Shown piece by piece: positions 34,497-43,697 of a stretch of DNA of 64,000 nt (position 1 is its first letter; the number at the start of each line of letters is the position of its first letter). Under the pieces are notes generated by a model. That model worked only from the letters and a program-made list of their open reading frames with translations. It was not told the DNA's origin and did no database searches. A program made the position numbers and the translations under genes. The stretch is from Chitinophagaceae bacterium (GTDB taxonomy: Bacteria; Bacteroidota; Bacteroidia; Chitinophagales; Chitinophagaceae): assembly GCA_016710935.1 (NCBI GenBank), contig JADJTY010000014.1, positions 28,501 to 92,500 of the forward strand, in the 5' to 3' direction.

Positions 34497-34518
34497 ATTA
34501 TACTAAGTTATTTTTACA

Positions 34519-34549
34519 GAGATGACAACTTTGGAAAAGTTATCATCTC
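34519..34549. terminator. Hairpin between ffh and sucA, possible terminator of sucA
   Basis: GAGATGACAACTTT (34519-34532) and AAAGTTATCATCTC (34536-34549), one mismatch, 3-base loop. It lies just after the sucA stop (minus). The T-run is poor, so termination is uncertain. Confidence 0.5.
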
Positions 34550-34568
34550 CTGATACAAATTGTAATCA

Positions 34569-37340
34569 TTAAATACTGAATGCAGTATCAATTATCTGCG
34601 CCTGCTCTTTTGCATGCACTTTGCTGTAACCCGTGGCCGTTGCTGCGCTTGCCTGGCGGCTGATGATATAAAAATTGATATTTTTTAAATTCATTCTTAA
34701 GAATGTTGCAGCACCCATATTTAACGGCTCTTCCTGCACCCAGTACCAGATGGCTTTGCTGTATTTCTTGTAGAGTTCATCCAATTGTTTTTGTGGCAAC
34801 GGATGGATCTGCTCAAGCCTTACCAGGGCAACATCTTTTCTGTTTTCCTTTTGCTGACGCTCAGCCAGGTCAAAATAAATCTTGCCGCTGCAGCATAAAA
34901 CTTTTTTTACTTCTGCTGCCTCATTGATCGTTGCATCATCTAACACTTCTTTAAAATTGCCACTTGTAAATTCATCTTTGGTGCTGTAGCTGCCCGGGTG
35001 CCGCAAATTAGCTTTGGGCGAAAAAACAACCAGCGGTTTACGGAAAGGCCATGCCAGTTGCCTGCGCAGCAGGTGGAAAAAATTGGCGGCTGTTGTTACG
35101 TTTACCACTATAAAATTCAGCTCTCCGCACATTTGTAAAAACCGCTCCATACGGGCACTGCTGTGCTCGGGACCCTGCCCTTCGTATCCGTGAGGCAATA
35201 ATAAGGTTACGCCATTCATACGCTGCCATTTTGTTTCGGCGGTTGTAATGAACTGGTCAACTATGGTTTGAGCACCATTGCAAAAATCGCCAAACTGTGC
35301 TTCCCAAATTACCAGTGCATTGGGGTTTGCCATTGCATAACCATATTCAAAACCAAGCACTGCATATTCACTTAATAAAGAATTATAAATGCGGAAAGGC
35401 GATTGTGTTTGGGTAAAATGATTCAGCCTGTTGTATTCTTCATTGGTAACCTCATGATACAAAGCCGCATGACGATGGCTGAATGTGCCACGCTTAACAT
35501 CCTGCCCGCTCATGCGTACATCTTTCCCTTCTACCAATAAGCTTCCATAAGCCATCAACTCGGCAGTTGCCCAGTCAATTTTATTTTCGTCGCTGAATAA
35601 TTTCAGCTTATCATGTATGAGTTTTTCAACTTTGCGTAACGGTTTAAAATCAGCAGGCCATTTCATCAGCGCGTCATACAGTAATGTAAACGCATCGTTG
35701 CCAATTGCTGTAACCGGCGAGGCATCAAAATCTGCAACTGTTGCTTTGCGTAAACTTTTCCAAACGAGCTCGGGTGGCTGATAACTATATGGTAAAGGAT
35801 TTTGTTTCACTTCATCCAGCCGCTCCTGCAGATCGGCTAAAAACCTTTGTTCCATCTCTTTTGCAAGTGCCTGTGCATCCGGTTCACCATTCTGTATTAA
35901 AAACTGGGTGTACACTTCCCTTGGATTAAGATGTTTATCGATCAATGCATATAACTGCGGTTGCGTAAACTTAGGTTCATCGCCTTCGTTATGTCCGTGT
36001 TTGCGGTAGCAAACCATATCAATAAAAATATCGCTGTTAAATTCCTGGCGGTAAAGTGTAGCAATTTCGCAGGCTTTTACAACAGCTTCGGCATCATCAC
36101 CATTAACATGAAAAACCGGTGCATGCACCATGGCTGCAATGGAAGTGCAGTAATCAGAACTGCGGGCATCATCAAAATCGGTTGTAAAACCAATCTGGTT
36201 ATTAATTACAAAATGAATGGTACCGCCGGTATAATAACCTTCCAGTTTACTCATTTGTAAAACCTCGTACACAATACCCTGGCCTGCAACAGAGGCATCG
36301 CCATGTATCAATACAGGAAGAATTTTATCGTAATCGCTGTTGTATAAAATATCGGCCTTGCTTCTTGCAAATCCGATCACCAGCGGGTCAACTGCTTCCA
36401 GGTGCGAAGGGTTGGGACTTAATTTTAAATGTATTTTTTTACCGTCGGCTGTTTCCACATCACTACCAAAACCGAGGTGATATTTAACATCCCCACTGCC
36501 CATGGTTGTATCGGGCAGGCTGGTTCCTTCAAATTCGCTAAAAATTTGCTGGTAAGTTTTACCCATGATATTGGCCAGTACATTCAACCTTCCACGATGC
36601 GCCATACCCATCACCACTTCTTCTACATTATTATTGGCAGCTGTATTGATGATGGCATCCAGTGCGGCTATCGCCGTTTCGCCACCTTCCAGCGAAAAAC
36701 GTTTTTGCCCGATATATTTTGTGTGCAGAAACTTCTCAAACATCACACCTTCATTCAGCTTTTGCAAAATTCTTTTCTTTTGTTGCAAAGGCACCGGTTT
36801 CAACATGGTTTGCTCAACAGCATTGGTAAGCCAATCCAGTTTTACCTGGTCGTTTATGTAACCCACCTGAACGCCTACATGGCCGGTATAACATTTTTGC
36901 AAATGGGCAATGATATTTTGTAAGGAGGCTTTTTCCATCCCCACAAATTTGCCGGCTTCAAATGTTGTATTCAGATCAGCTTCAGTTAAACCAAAATCCG
37001 ACAGGTCAAGTCTTGCCAGGCGGTCTTTACGTTCGCGAATAGGATTTGTTTTAGCAACGAGATGGCCTTTTTTACGGTAGGCACGAATTAAACGAAATAC
37101 CCCAAATTCTTTATCCAAATCGGTACTGGGCGATGTCGAAGCACCGTTTGCTTTTCCATTGAGCGAACCTGTCGCGCTATTGGCGGGAGTCGAAATGGAA
37201 TTACTTGAAACGGCAAAATCAAACCCCTCAAAAAACTTACGCATATCAGCATCCACACTGGCAGGGTCTTTCACAAAATCCTGGTATAAACCCTCTACAT
37301 AAGATGGATGCGAATTGGTGATGTATTGAAAATCCTTCAT
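34569..37340 (-). CDS. sucA: 2-oxoglutarate dehydrogenase E1 component
   Basis: 923 residues, full length. Thiamine-diphosphate enzyme: RLNVLANIMGKTYQQIFSEFEG, HGDASVAGQGIVYEVLQMS, CYRKHGHNEGDEPKFTQP and FSHRHAALYHEV are E1o landmarks. The N-terminal part includes the E2-interaction segment (SYVEGLYQDFVKDPASVD). It decarboxylates 2-oxoglutarate in the TCA cycle with SucB and lipoamide dehydrogenase, which are not in this window. Confidence 0.96.
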   Translation of the reverse strand: MKDFQYITNSHPSYVEGLYQDFVKDPASVDADMRKFFEGFDFAVSSNSISTPANSATGSLNGKANGASTSPSTDLDKEFGVFRLIRAYRKKGHLVAKTNPIRERKDRLARLDLSDFGLTEADLNTTFEAGKFVGMEKASLQNIIAHLQKCYTGHVGVQVGYINDQVKLDWLTNAVEQTMLKPVPLQQKKRILQKLNEGVMFEKFLHTKYIGQKRFSLEGGETAIAALDAIINTAANNNVEEVVMGMAHRGRLNVLANIMGKTYQQIFSEFEGTSLPDTTMGSGDVKYHLGFGSDVETADGKKIHLKLSPNPSHLEAVDPLVIGFARSKADILYNSDYDKILPVLIHGDASVAGQGIVYEVLQMSKLEGYYTGGTIHFVINNQIGFTTDFDDARSSDYCTSIAAMVHAPVFHVNGDDAEAVVKACEIATLYRQEFNSDIFIDMVCYRKHGHNEGDEPKFTQPQLYALIDKHLNPREVYTQFLIQNGEPDAQALAKEMEQRFLADLQERLDEVKQNPLPYSYQPPELVWKSLRKATVADFDASPVTAIGNDAFTLLYDALMKWPADFKPLRKVEKLIHDKLKLFSDENKIDWATAELMAYGSLLVEGKDVRMSGQDVKRGTFSHRHAALYHEVTNEEYNRLNHFTQTQSPFRIYNSLLSEYAVLGFEYGYAMANPNALVIWEAQFGDFCNGAQTIVDQFITTAETKWQRMNGVTLLLPHGYEGQGPEHSSARMERFLQMCGELNFIVVNVTTAANFFHLLRRQLAWPFRKPLVVFSPKANLRHPGSYSTKDEFTSGNFKEVLDDATINEAAEVKKVLCCSGKIYFDLAERQQKENRKDVALVRLEQIHPLPQKQLDELYKKYSKAIWYWVQEEPLNMGAATFLRMNLKNINFYIISRQASAATATGYSKVHAKEQAQIIDTAFSI

Positions 37341-37464
37341 AAATAACTTGAAATTTTGTGCCCAGCTTCATACTGCTACTTAGCTTCATTGGTCCCGGTA
37401 ACTACCAGAACACGCTTGTGCCGCATCAATAATTGAGCTGAAATTGGCTGCAAATATCGGTTAA

Positions 37465-37959
37465 TTAAGCATTATTTGTTACGGAATCTGAGCTCAATTT
37501 TCTGCAAAACATGGCTACAATACCGCTTAAAATAACATACCCGGTAAAATAGTAGAAACCCGGCTGTAGAAAAGCCTTGGTACTTTCCATGGTGTTGGCA
37601 CCCAAAAAAGCTACAAATATGCTGATGGTAAACACATCGGCCATGGCCCATTTGCTGATGGCACTTACAAAACGTTGCCATTTTATATCAGGGTTTTTAC
37701 CCAGTATTAAATAAAAAATAATACCTGATTTTATTAAGGGAACTATGATGCCGAATAGGAAAATGAGTGAGAAAGGGAAGTAATTGGCATCTTTCCATAG
37801 TTTTTCAAGCATCCCAAGTACACTTCTTTTTTCGCTGAAAAGGTTAAAATCAACAATATAATGTACCGAAATATCGATGTGTAAAATATCCATCACCCAG
37901 CCAAAGCCAAGTAAAACAAGTGATATTACGTGTAAACTGAGTAAAATATACCGGTTCAT
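37465..37959 (-). CDS. Paraquat-inducible protein A (PqiA) domain membrane protein
   Basis: 164 residues with four hydrophobic segments. The PqiA-like block is GIIVPLIKSGIIFYLI, then AISKWAMADVFTISIFVAFLGA, as in the repeated PqiA domain. E. coli PqiA has two such domains with zinc-finger-like cysteines; here there is only one and no CxxC motifs, so it is a minimal form. The role in envelope lipid transport is by family only. Confidence 0.75.
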   Translation of the reverse strand: MNRYILLSLHVISLVLLGFGWVMDILHIDISVHYIVDFNLFSEKRSVLGMLEKLWKDANYFPFSLIFLFGIIVPLIKSGIIFYLILGKNPDIKWQRFVSAISKWAMADVFTISIFVAFLGANTMESTKAFLQPGFYYFTGYVILSGIVAMFCRKLSSDSVTNNA

Positions 37960-38046
37960 GATCTTTTTTTTATCTGAAATGTGAGGAAATTTACAACTTT
38001 CTTAAATTATCCATTTTTAAATCTTAATTTTTAAATGAAATCCCCC

Positions 38047-38054
38047 TATCTTTG
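38047..38054 (+). promoter_or_regulatory. Putative -7 box upstream of rpsT
   Basis: TATCTTTG fits TAnnTTTG and is 21 bases before the rpsT ATG. No TTTG at the expected distance was found, so only the -7 half is supported. Confidence 0.4.
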
Positions 38055-38075
38055 CAGCCCAAAAAATAGATTTTC

Positions 38076-38330
38076 ATGGCAAATCATGCAGCGACCAAAA
38101 AAGATGTAAGACAGAGTTCTAAGCGTAACGAACGTAACCGTTATTATGGTAAAACAACCCGTAATGCAATTCGTGATCTAAAAGCAAGTGAGAAGGCGGC
38201 TGCTACAGAAGCTTTTCCAAAAGTTGCTTCTATGATCGATAAATTAGCCAAGCGTGGTACCATCCATAAAAACAAGGCTTCCAATTTAAAAAGCAAGCTG
38301 GCTAAAAGAGTGAATGCACAGGCAAAGTAA
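38076..38330 (+). CDS. rpsT: 30S ribosomal protein bS20
   Basis: 84 residues, the usual size. Basic helical protein with MANHAATKKDVRQSSKRNERN at the start and the conserved KLAKRGTIHKNKASNLKSKL. It binds 16S rRNA. A single-gene unit with a strong terminator. Confidence 0.95.
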   Translation: MANHAATKKDVRQSSKRNERNRYYGKTTRNAIRDLKASEKAAATEAFPKVASMIDKLAKRGTIHKNKASNLKSKLAKRVNAQAK

Positions 38331-38353
38331 TACTTTGGTCTTTCAATAATATT

Positions 38354-38390
38354 AAAAGCCCGTCAATTGTAATATTGACGGGCTTTTTAA
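38354..38390 (+). terminator. Intrinsic terminator after rpsT
   Basis: Perfect 14-bp stem AAAAGCCCGTCAAT (38354-38367) and ATTGACGGGCTTTT (38374-38387), followed by T's. Confidence 0.92.
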
Positions 38391-38424
38391 TTAATTTTAC
38401 TTCCGTTACAACACTTTAATAGTA

Positions 38425-40185
38425 ATGAAAAAATACCCGGTTCTGCTATTTTTAATGTTGATAGCTTCATTTAATTCATACAGTCAATGTACGGCACCAA
38501 ATCTACCTACACTTTCAAGCCTTATTTTAAACAATACAGATACCCAGTTAGCCATTTATTTTGATACTACGGCCAATGCTCCTGCAACAAACATTTATTA
38601 CCTGGGCATTTTATCAACCAGTGCTACCTTGGGCGCCACACCGGCAAATGGAACGGTTTATGCAATTGGAGATAATATTGGATCGGGCAATGTTATTTTT
38701 TATGATAAGAATTACATTCATAAAAAGACCGGTCTTACTCCAGGAACAACTTATTACCTATTTATTTATACAACAAGAACAGTATGTACCGGAGAACCAT
38801 TTTACAGTACCACTTCATTAGATGCGAATATTACTACATTCATTAACGGGGCCGGCATTCCGCCAAATTATTACGATGCAGTAGGTGGATTAACTTGTAC
38901 CGGCCTCAAAACTTCTTTGTTCAATATTATCAAGCCTGCAGTTGCCAATCCAAATCCAACTTACACCGGCTTGTGGAGTGCTTATTATATTTCGGATGAC
39001 AGGTTGGATGACGCAGCTAATAAAACAATTGTTTGGGATCTGTATACTGATAAGCCCACCGGTACCGAATGTGAATTTACGTTTGGCTCTCCTTACCAGG
39101 ATAAGGGTACATCAGGAACAGTAGAATGCCAGCGTTATAACCGGGAACATGCTTTTCCGCAATCCTGGTTTTCATCTGCCGAACCAATGCGAAGCGATAT
39201 GTTTATTGTTTATCCTACCGATAAAAAGGTAAACGGCATGAGAGGAAATTTCCCTTATGGCGTTGTTACCAGTCCTACATACACTTCTTTAAACGGAACA
39301 AAACTTGGGCCTAATACCTATTTAACCCAATATACCGGAATTGCTTTTGAGCCAATAAATGAGTACAAAGGCGATTTGGCCCGATCTACATTTTATGTGG
39401 CCACCGCATACGAAAATAATATTGCAGCCTGGAAAAGCAATTCGAATGCAAATGATGCATTAGATAGTACGGCTTATCCATGTTTTGATAACTGGTACCT
39501 CAAAATGCTTTACCAATGGCATTTGGCCGACCCCGTAAGTACAAAAGAAATTGACCGTAATAACGACATATATATGATGCAGGGTAACCGAAATCCTTAT
39601 ATCGATCATCCGGAATATGTAGCACTGGTTTGGCAATGTTCAGGCGCTTTACCTGTTACCATTATTGATTTTACGGCACAAAAAAATAATGAATCGGTTT
39701 TATTAAAGTGGTATGCAACCGCTGAAACCAATTTTAAAAAATATGAAATTGAAAGAAGTACAGATGGATCAGGGTTTTATAAGATCGGCGGAGTGGCCGG
39801 AAGAAATTTAGCCAATTATGCTTTTACAGATAATTACCTGCCCAATGCCAATACAGTTTTCTATCGTTTAAAAATGATAGATATTGACGGGCAATTCAGC
39901 AACAGTAAAATTGTATCGGTACGCATTGCAAATAACTTTTCCAATGCACAGGTTTATCCAAACCCAACCAAAGACAAGCTGGTTGTAAAACTGCAACAGG
40001 CTTTAACAGAAAACAGTCAGCTGATTATTGCAGATCTATCGGGCAGAATTGTAATGCTGCAGCAGGTTACAGGCGGACAAAAAAATATTGATCTAACCGT
40101 AAGCCATTTGCAACCAGGCAGGTATTTTATTAAGATCAGCAATGCTACAGAATTAATCAACCAGGCTTTTGTAATTATAAAATAG
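38425..40185 (+). CDS. Secreted endonuclease I family nuclease with T9SS sorting domain
   Basis: 586 residues. Signal peptide near residues 1-20 (MKKYPVLLFLMLIASFNSYS). Next comes a fibronectin-like beta domain (to about 135), then the endonuclease I domain, whose catalytic H-N region is seen in CQRYNREHAFPQSWF, then MRSDMFIVYPTDKKVNGMRGNFPYG, with NDIYMMQGNRNPYIDHPEYV closing it. A second beta domain and a C-terminal type A sorting domain (VYPNPTKDKLVVKL ... GRYFIKISN) follow. It is exported by type IX secretion and probably degrades extracellular DNA for nutrient use. Confidence 0.9.
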   Translation: MKKYPVLLFLMLIASFNSYSQCTAPNLPTLSSLILNNTDTQLAIYFDTTANAPATNIYYLGILSTSATLGATPANGTVYAIGDNIGSGNVIFYDKNYIHKKTGLTPGTTYYLFIYTTRTVCTGEPFYSTTSLDANITTFINGAGIPPNYYDAVGGLTCTGLKTSLFNIIKPAVANPNPTYTGLWSAYYISDDRLDDAANKTIVWDLYTDKPTGTECEFTFGSPYQDKGTSGTVECQRYNREHAFPQSWFSSAEPMRSDMFIVYPTDKKVNGMRGNFPYGVVTSPTYTSLNGTKLGPNTYLTQYTGIAFEPINEYKGDLARSTFYVATAYENNIAAWKSNSNANDALDSTAYPCFDNWYLKMLYQWHLADPVSTKEIDRNNDIYMMQGNRNPYIDHPEYVALVWQCSGALPVTIIDFTAQKNNESVLLKWYATAETNFKKYEIERSTDGSGFYKIGGVAGRNLANYAFTDNYLPNANTVFYRLKMIDIDGQFSNSKIVSVRIANNFSNAQVYPNPTKDKLVVKLQQALTENSQLIIADLSGRIVMLQQVTGGQKNIDLTVSHLQPGRYFIKISNATELINQAFVIIK

Positions 40186-40204
40186 TTTAAATTTTAGTTC
40201 TCAG

Positions 40205-40236
40205 AAACGGGCTGCATGGTATGCAGCCCGTTTTAT
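40205..40236 (+). terminator. Intrinsic terminator after the nuclease gene
   Basis: AACGGGCTGCAT (40206-40217) and ATGCAGCCCGTT (40221-40232), 3-base loop, followed by TT and AT-rich DNA. Confidence 0.85.
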
Positions 40237-40298
40237 ATTTTATAAATGGCATTTTAATCTTTTAAAATTATTGTAGCTTGACAAAAAATTGAACCAGC

Positions 40299-42025
40299 AT
40301 GCTAAAATTTATTCTTCTTACAATAACCTTTTCTTTTTTTATTATGCTGATGCGCAGCAATGCCGTTTTGAAAAAACAAATGGGCTTGAAAGCGCTACTT
40401 ATTTTGAAGCCATTGACTGGTATAAAAATTTAGATAAAGTTTCAACCAAAGTATTGGTAAAAGAAATGGGTATGAGCGATGCCGGTTATCCTTTGCACCT
40501 GGTAATGTTGAGCAACGATGGTAAGTTTGATGCCGCACAATGGCATAAACAAAATAAGGCTGTGATGCTTATCAATAATGGCATTCACCCCGGAGAACCG
40601 GATGGCATTGATGCCAGTATGATGCTGGTGAGGGATATTGTAACAAGCAAAATTAAACTGCCCGATAATGTAGCGCTGGCTTTTATTCCGGTGTATAATA
40701 TTGGCGGATGTTTGAACAGAAATTCCTATTCAAGAGCCAACCAGGATGGCCCGCTGGAATATGGTTTCAGGGGTAATTCACAAAACCTTGATCTTAACCG
40801 CGACTTTACCAAAAACGACAGCAAAGAATCTAAAGCCTTTGCCCAAATTTTTCATTTGCTTGATCCGGATATTTTGATTGACAACCATGTGAGCGATGGT
40901 GCAGATTACCAGCACACCATGACATTGCTTACCACACAGTATGATAAACTGGGTGCAGGTTTGGGCGGTTGGTTGAAAGAAATTTTTGAACCCCAATTGT
41001 ACAAAGGTATGAGCGATAAAAAATGGGACATGGTACCTTACGTGAGTTTTGAAACGGCCAGTCCTGACCGGGGTATGGTGATGTTTTATGATCCGCCAAG
41101 ATACTCCTCCGGCTATGCTGCCTTATTTCAAACCATTGGCTTTGTACCCGAAACGCATATGCTGAAACCATTTAAAGACAGGGTGCTTTCTACGTATGCA
41201 TTTTCACAAACGGTAATTGAAAAAGCATCAACCAATGCAACTGAATTAATAGAGCAACGTAAAAAGGCAAGGGCCGAAGTGATAAAAAAAGAATCATTTG
41301 CTTTTAGATGGACGGTGGATACAACAAAATTTAGTTTGGTGAATTTTAAAGGGTACGAACAGGCTTACAAACCAAGCGATGCCACCGGATTAAACAGAAT
41401 GTTTTACGACCGCAGCAAACCCTTTACAAAACAGGTTAAATTCTTCAATGTTTTTAACCCATCTAATTTTGTTAAAGCACCTGCAGCTTATATTATTCCG
41501 CAGGGCTGGTATGGCGTTATTGACCTGCTAAAAATGAATAATGTAGCTATGCAACAATTTACGCAGGATACGCTGATGAATGTGGAAGCTTATCTTATTG
41601 AAGATTACCGTTCTACGCCCAGGCCTTATGAAAAGCACCACAAAAATTCAGGCGTTAAACTGTTCCCGGTTAATCAAAAAATAAGGTTTCTGAAAGGGGA
41701 TTATATCATACTGCTGAACCAACCCGCCAACCGTTATATTGTAGAAATGCTGGAACCTACAAGTGATGACAGCTTTTTTGCCTGGAACTTTTTTGATGGT
41801 ATTTTACAGCAAAAAGAGGGTTACAGCGATTACCGCTGGGATGATCTGGCGGCTGAAGTATTAAAAAAAGATCCTGCTTTAAAGGCTAAACTGGAAGAAA
41901 AGAAGAGGGCGGATGAGAAATTTGCAGCCAATGGGTCGGCTCAATTGGACTTTATTTACAAAAATTCGCCTTATTACGAGCCGGGGCATAATAGATACCC
42001 GGTTTACAGGCTGCAGAGGAAATAA
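40299..42025 (+). CDS. Secreted M14 family zinc carboxypeptidase, one frameshift in the signal peptide
   Basis: The body contains the M14 zinc site NNGIHPGEPDGIDA (HxxE), LDLNRDFTKNDSKE, and a third likely ligand in DNHVSDGADYQHT. Upstream, the natural signal peptide MLKFILLTITFSFF starts at ATG 40299 in a different frame; it joins YYADAQQCRFEK if one T is added to the T7 run at 40334-40340, giving 575 residues. An uninterrupted frame from 40289 exists, but its start MNQHAKIYSSYNNLFFF has no export signal. A homopolymer sequence error is likely. It cleaves C-terminal residues from peptides in the periplasm or outside the cell. Confidence 0.85.
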
Positions 42026-42503
42026 TAAACATGTTTTTAATGCCGTCAGGCAAGAGCGATTGGTAGAAAATAGAAGGTCATTGGTTTGGCGTGCCGTAGG
42101 TACGCAAGATCTTGATTTCCATCGTGCCTCCGGCACTTAAAGCTCCTTTAAAATGGCATTTTCTACCAATCTTTGGCTCATGACGGAGCCGCTAAGTATT
42201 AGTAACCAGTAGTTTATGCCAAATTAAAGGTATGTAAATTATATTGACCCATTCTACGCTTAGATTAAAGCCCTATAGCGGCAATGCCTATGAATGGTTT
42301 GATTAAATATTCATTTCCCCTGGAAATAAATAATTAATAAAACAAGTTCGCAACGATAATGCCATGAAAAACCGGGCTGGTATCAAAAAAGACCCGAATT
42401 ATCCATCATACATTACTAAATTATCCATTAAAACCCCTACCTTTGCTGCCCGTTAAGAAAAAACGGGTTAACAATATTTTTTAAAACAAAATCAATCAGG
42501 GAA
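42026..42503. other. 478-base gap before rpsF, holding a nested palindromic element and a -7 box
   Basis: No gene seen. The first part is the element at 42043-42186. The second part is AT-rich, with the rpsF leader. TACCTTTG (42438-42445) fits TAnnTTTG, about 58 bases before rpsF, without a matching -33 box. Confidence 0.6.
42043..42186. repeat. Nested palindromic element TTGGTAGAAAAT...ATTTTCTACCAA
   Basis: Outer arms CCGTCA (42043-42048) and TGACGG (42181-42186); next ATTGGTAGAAAAT (42059-42071) and ATTTTCTACCAAT (42158-42170), a perfect 13-bp pair; inside, the hairpin GTGCC-TCC-GGCAC (42124-42136) and the related GTGCCGTAGGTAC. The whole can fold as a branched structure. Confidence 0.8.
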
Positions 42504-42878
42504 ATGAACAACTACGAATTGATGGTGATTTTTACCCCTGTGCTTTCTGAAGAGGAATTTAAAGCCGCTCAGAAAAAATACGCCGACCTCGTTACAGAAA
42601 ACGGAGGTGAGGTTTTGCACAGCAACCCTTGGGGACTAAAATCACTGGCCTACCCCATTGACAAGAAGACCACCGGTCTTTATTGGGTAATGGAGTACAA
42701 AGCGCCAACCAGCTTCAATGAAAAGTTGAAAATTCAACTTTTACGTGACGAATCACAGATGCGTCACATGTACACTGCACTCGACAAGTACGCCGTCGAC
42801 TACAATGCGAAAAGAGAAGTGGCGGACGTTTTACTAACGAAAAAACCCCCGCTTAACTCATGGCAAAAAATGAAATAA
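42504..42878 (+). CDS. rpsF: 30S ribosomal protein bS6 (3' end possibly frameshifted)
   Basis: 124 residues as read. MNNYELMVIFTPVLSEEEF, then NPWGLKSLAYPIDKKTTGLYWVMEYK are bS6. The tail KKPPLNSWQKMK runs 19 bases into rpsR. Adding one base in the A6 or C5 run at 42840-42850 gives a stop at 42854-42856, five residues after LLTKK and 3 bases before the rpsR ATG, a more normal arrangement (117 residues). First gene of rpsF-rpsR-rplI. Confidence 0.93.
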   Translation: MNNYELMVIFTPVLSEEEFKAAQKKYADLVTENGGEVLHSNPWGLKSLAYPIDKKTTGLYWVMEYKAPTSFNEKLKIQLLRDESQMRHMYTALDKYAVDYNAKREVADVLLTKKPPLNSWQKMK

Positions 42879-43123
42879 AATATCTTACTGCCATTAAGCA
42901 GGAGAAGCGTCCGAAGAAATACTGCCGTTTCAAGAAAATGGGTATCCATTATATTGATTACAAAGACGGAGAATTTTTGAAGAAATTCATTAACGAACAA
43001 GGTAAATTATTGCCACGCCGTCTTACCGGAAACTCTTTGAAGTTTCAGCGTAAAGTGGGTGATGCAGTTAAAAAGGCCCGTCAATTGGCTATTTTACCGT
43101 ACGTTACTGATCTATTAAAATAA
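42860..43123 (+). CDS. rpsR: 30S ribosomal protein bS18
   Basis: 87 residues. KRPKKYCRFKKMGIHYIDYKD and LPRRLTGNSLKFQRKVGDAVKKARQL contain the bS18 signature. It binds next to bS6 on the 30S platform. Followed by rplI after 74 bases. Confidence 0.95.
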   Translation: MAKNEIKYLTAIKQEKRPKKYCRFKKMGIHYIDYKDGEFLKKFINEQGKLLPRRLTGNSLKFQRKVGDAVKKARQLAILPYVTDLLK

Positions 43124-43197
43124 AATTTTCTTAACCACCCTAACCTTTAAATAGAGAAAGCTGCGGTAAAACGTGGTTGGGTAAAAATGCAAACAAC

Positions 43198-43644
43198 ATG
43201 CAGGTAATATTAATACAGGATGTAAACAATTTAGGCGGCGTTAATGAACTGGTAACCGTTAAGAACGGTTATGGCAGAAATTTTTTGATCCCAAGTAAAT
43301 TGGCCATTGAAGCCAGTCCTTCCAACATGAAAATGATGGAAGAAAAGAAAAAGCAACAGGTTAAAAAAGAAGCCAAACTACTGGCTGAATTGAACAGTGT
43401 AATTGCTGTTTTAAAAGATGGTGCTTTAAAGATTGGTGCTAAAACCGGTACAAGCGGTAAGATTTTTGGTAGCGTAACTTCTGTTCAGATTGCACGTGCA
43501 ATTAAAGAGCAAAAGGGCTACGAGATCGATCGCCGTCGTATCACAATCATTGATGAAGTAAAAGAATTAGGTACTTTTAAAGCAAGTATTGATTTTGGTA
43601 ACGGCAACGAAACTGAAGTTGAATTTGAAGTAATTGCTGAGTAA
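43198..43644 (+). CDS. rplI: 50S ribosomal protein bL9
   Basis: 148 residues from ATG 43198 (MQVILIQDVNNLGGVNELV), the family's normal start; the frame also allows 43177. GYGRNFLIPSKLAIEAS is the bL9 signature, followed by the long central helix and a C-terminal domain (KLGEKIFGSVT-like GTSGKIFGSVT). Strong terminator downstream. Confidence 0.96.
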   Translation: MQVILIQDVNNLGGVNELVTVKNGYGRNFLIPSKLAIEASPSNMKMMEEKKKQQVKKEAKLLAELNSVIAVLKDGALKIGAKTGTSGKIFGSVTSVQIARAIKEQKGYEIDRRRITIIDEVKELGTFKASIDFGNGNETEVEFEVIAE

Positions 43645-43668
43645 TTCTTGATTACGAATTTATATGAG

Positions 43669-43697
43669 GACCCCCGATTTTTTCGGGGGTCTTTTTT
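43669..43697 (+). terminator. Intrinsic terminator after rplI
   Basis: GACCCCCGA (43669-43677) and TCGGGGGTC (43683-43691), then a T-run. It lies between convergent rplI and thrC and is directed to rplI. Confidence 0.88.

Noticed and set aside
40289..40298. Start of the M14 peptidase at 40289
   Set aside because: The N-terminus MNQHAKIYSS has no export signal, while a clear signal peptide begins at 40299 in the next frame and joins the body after one added T.
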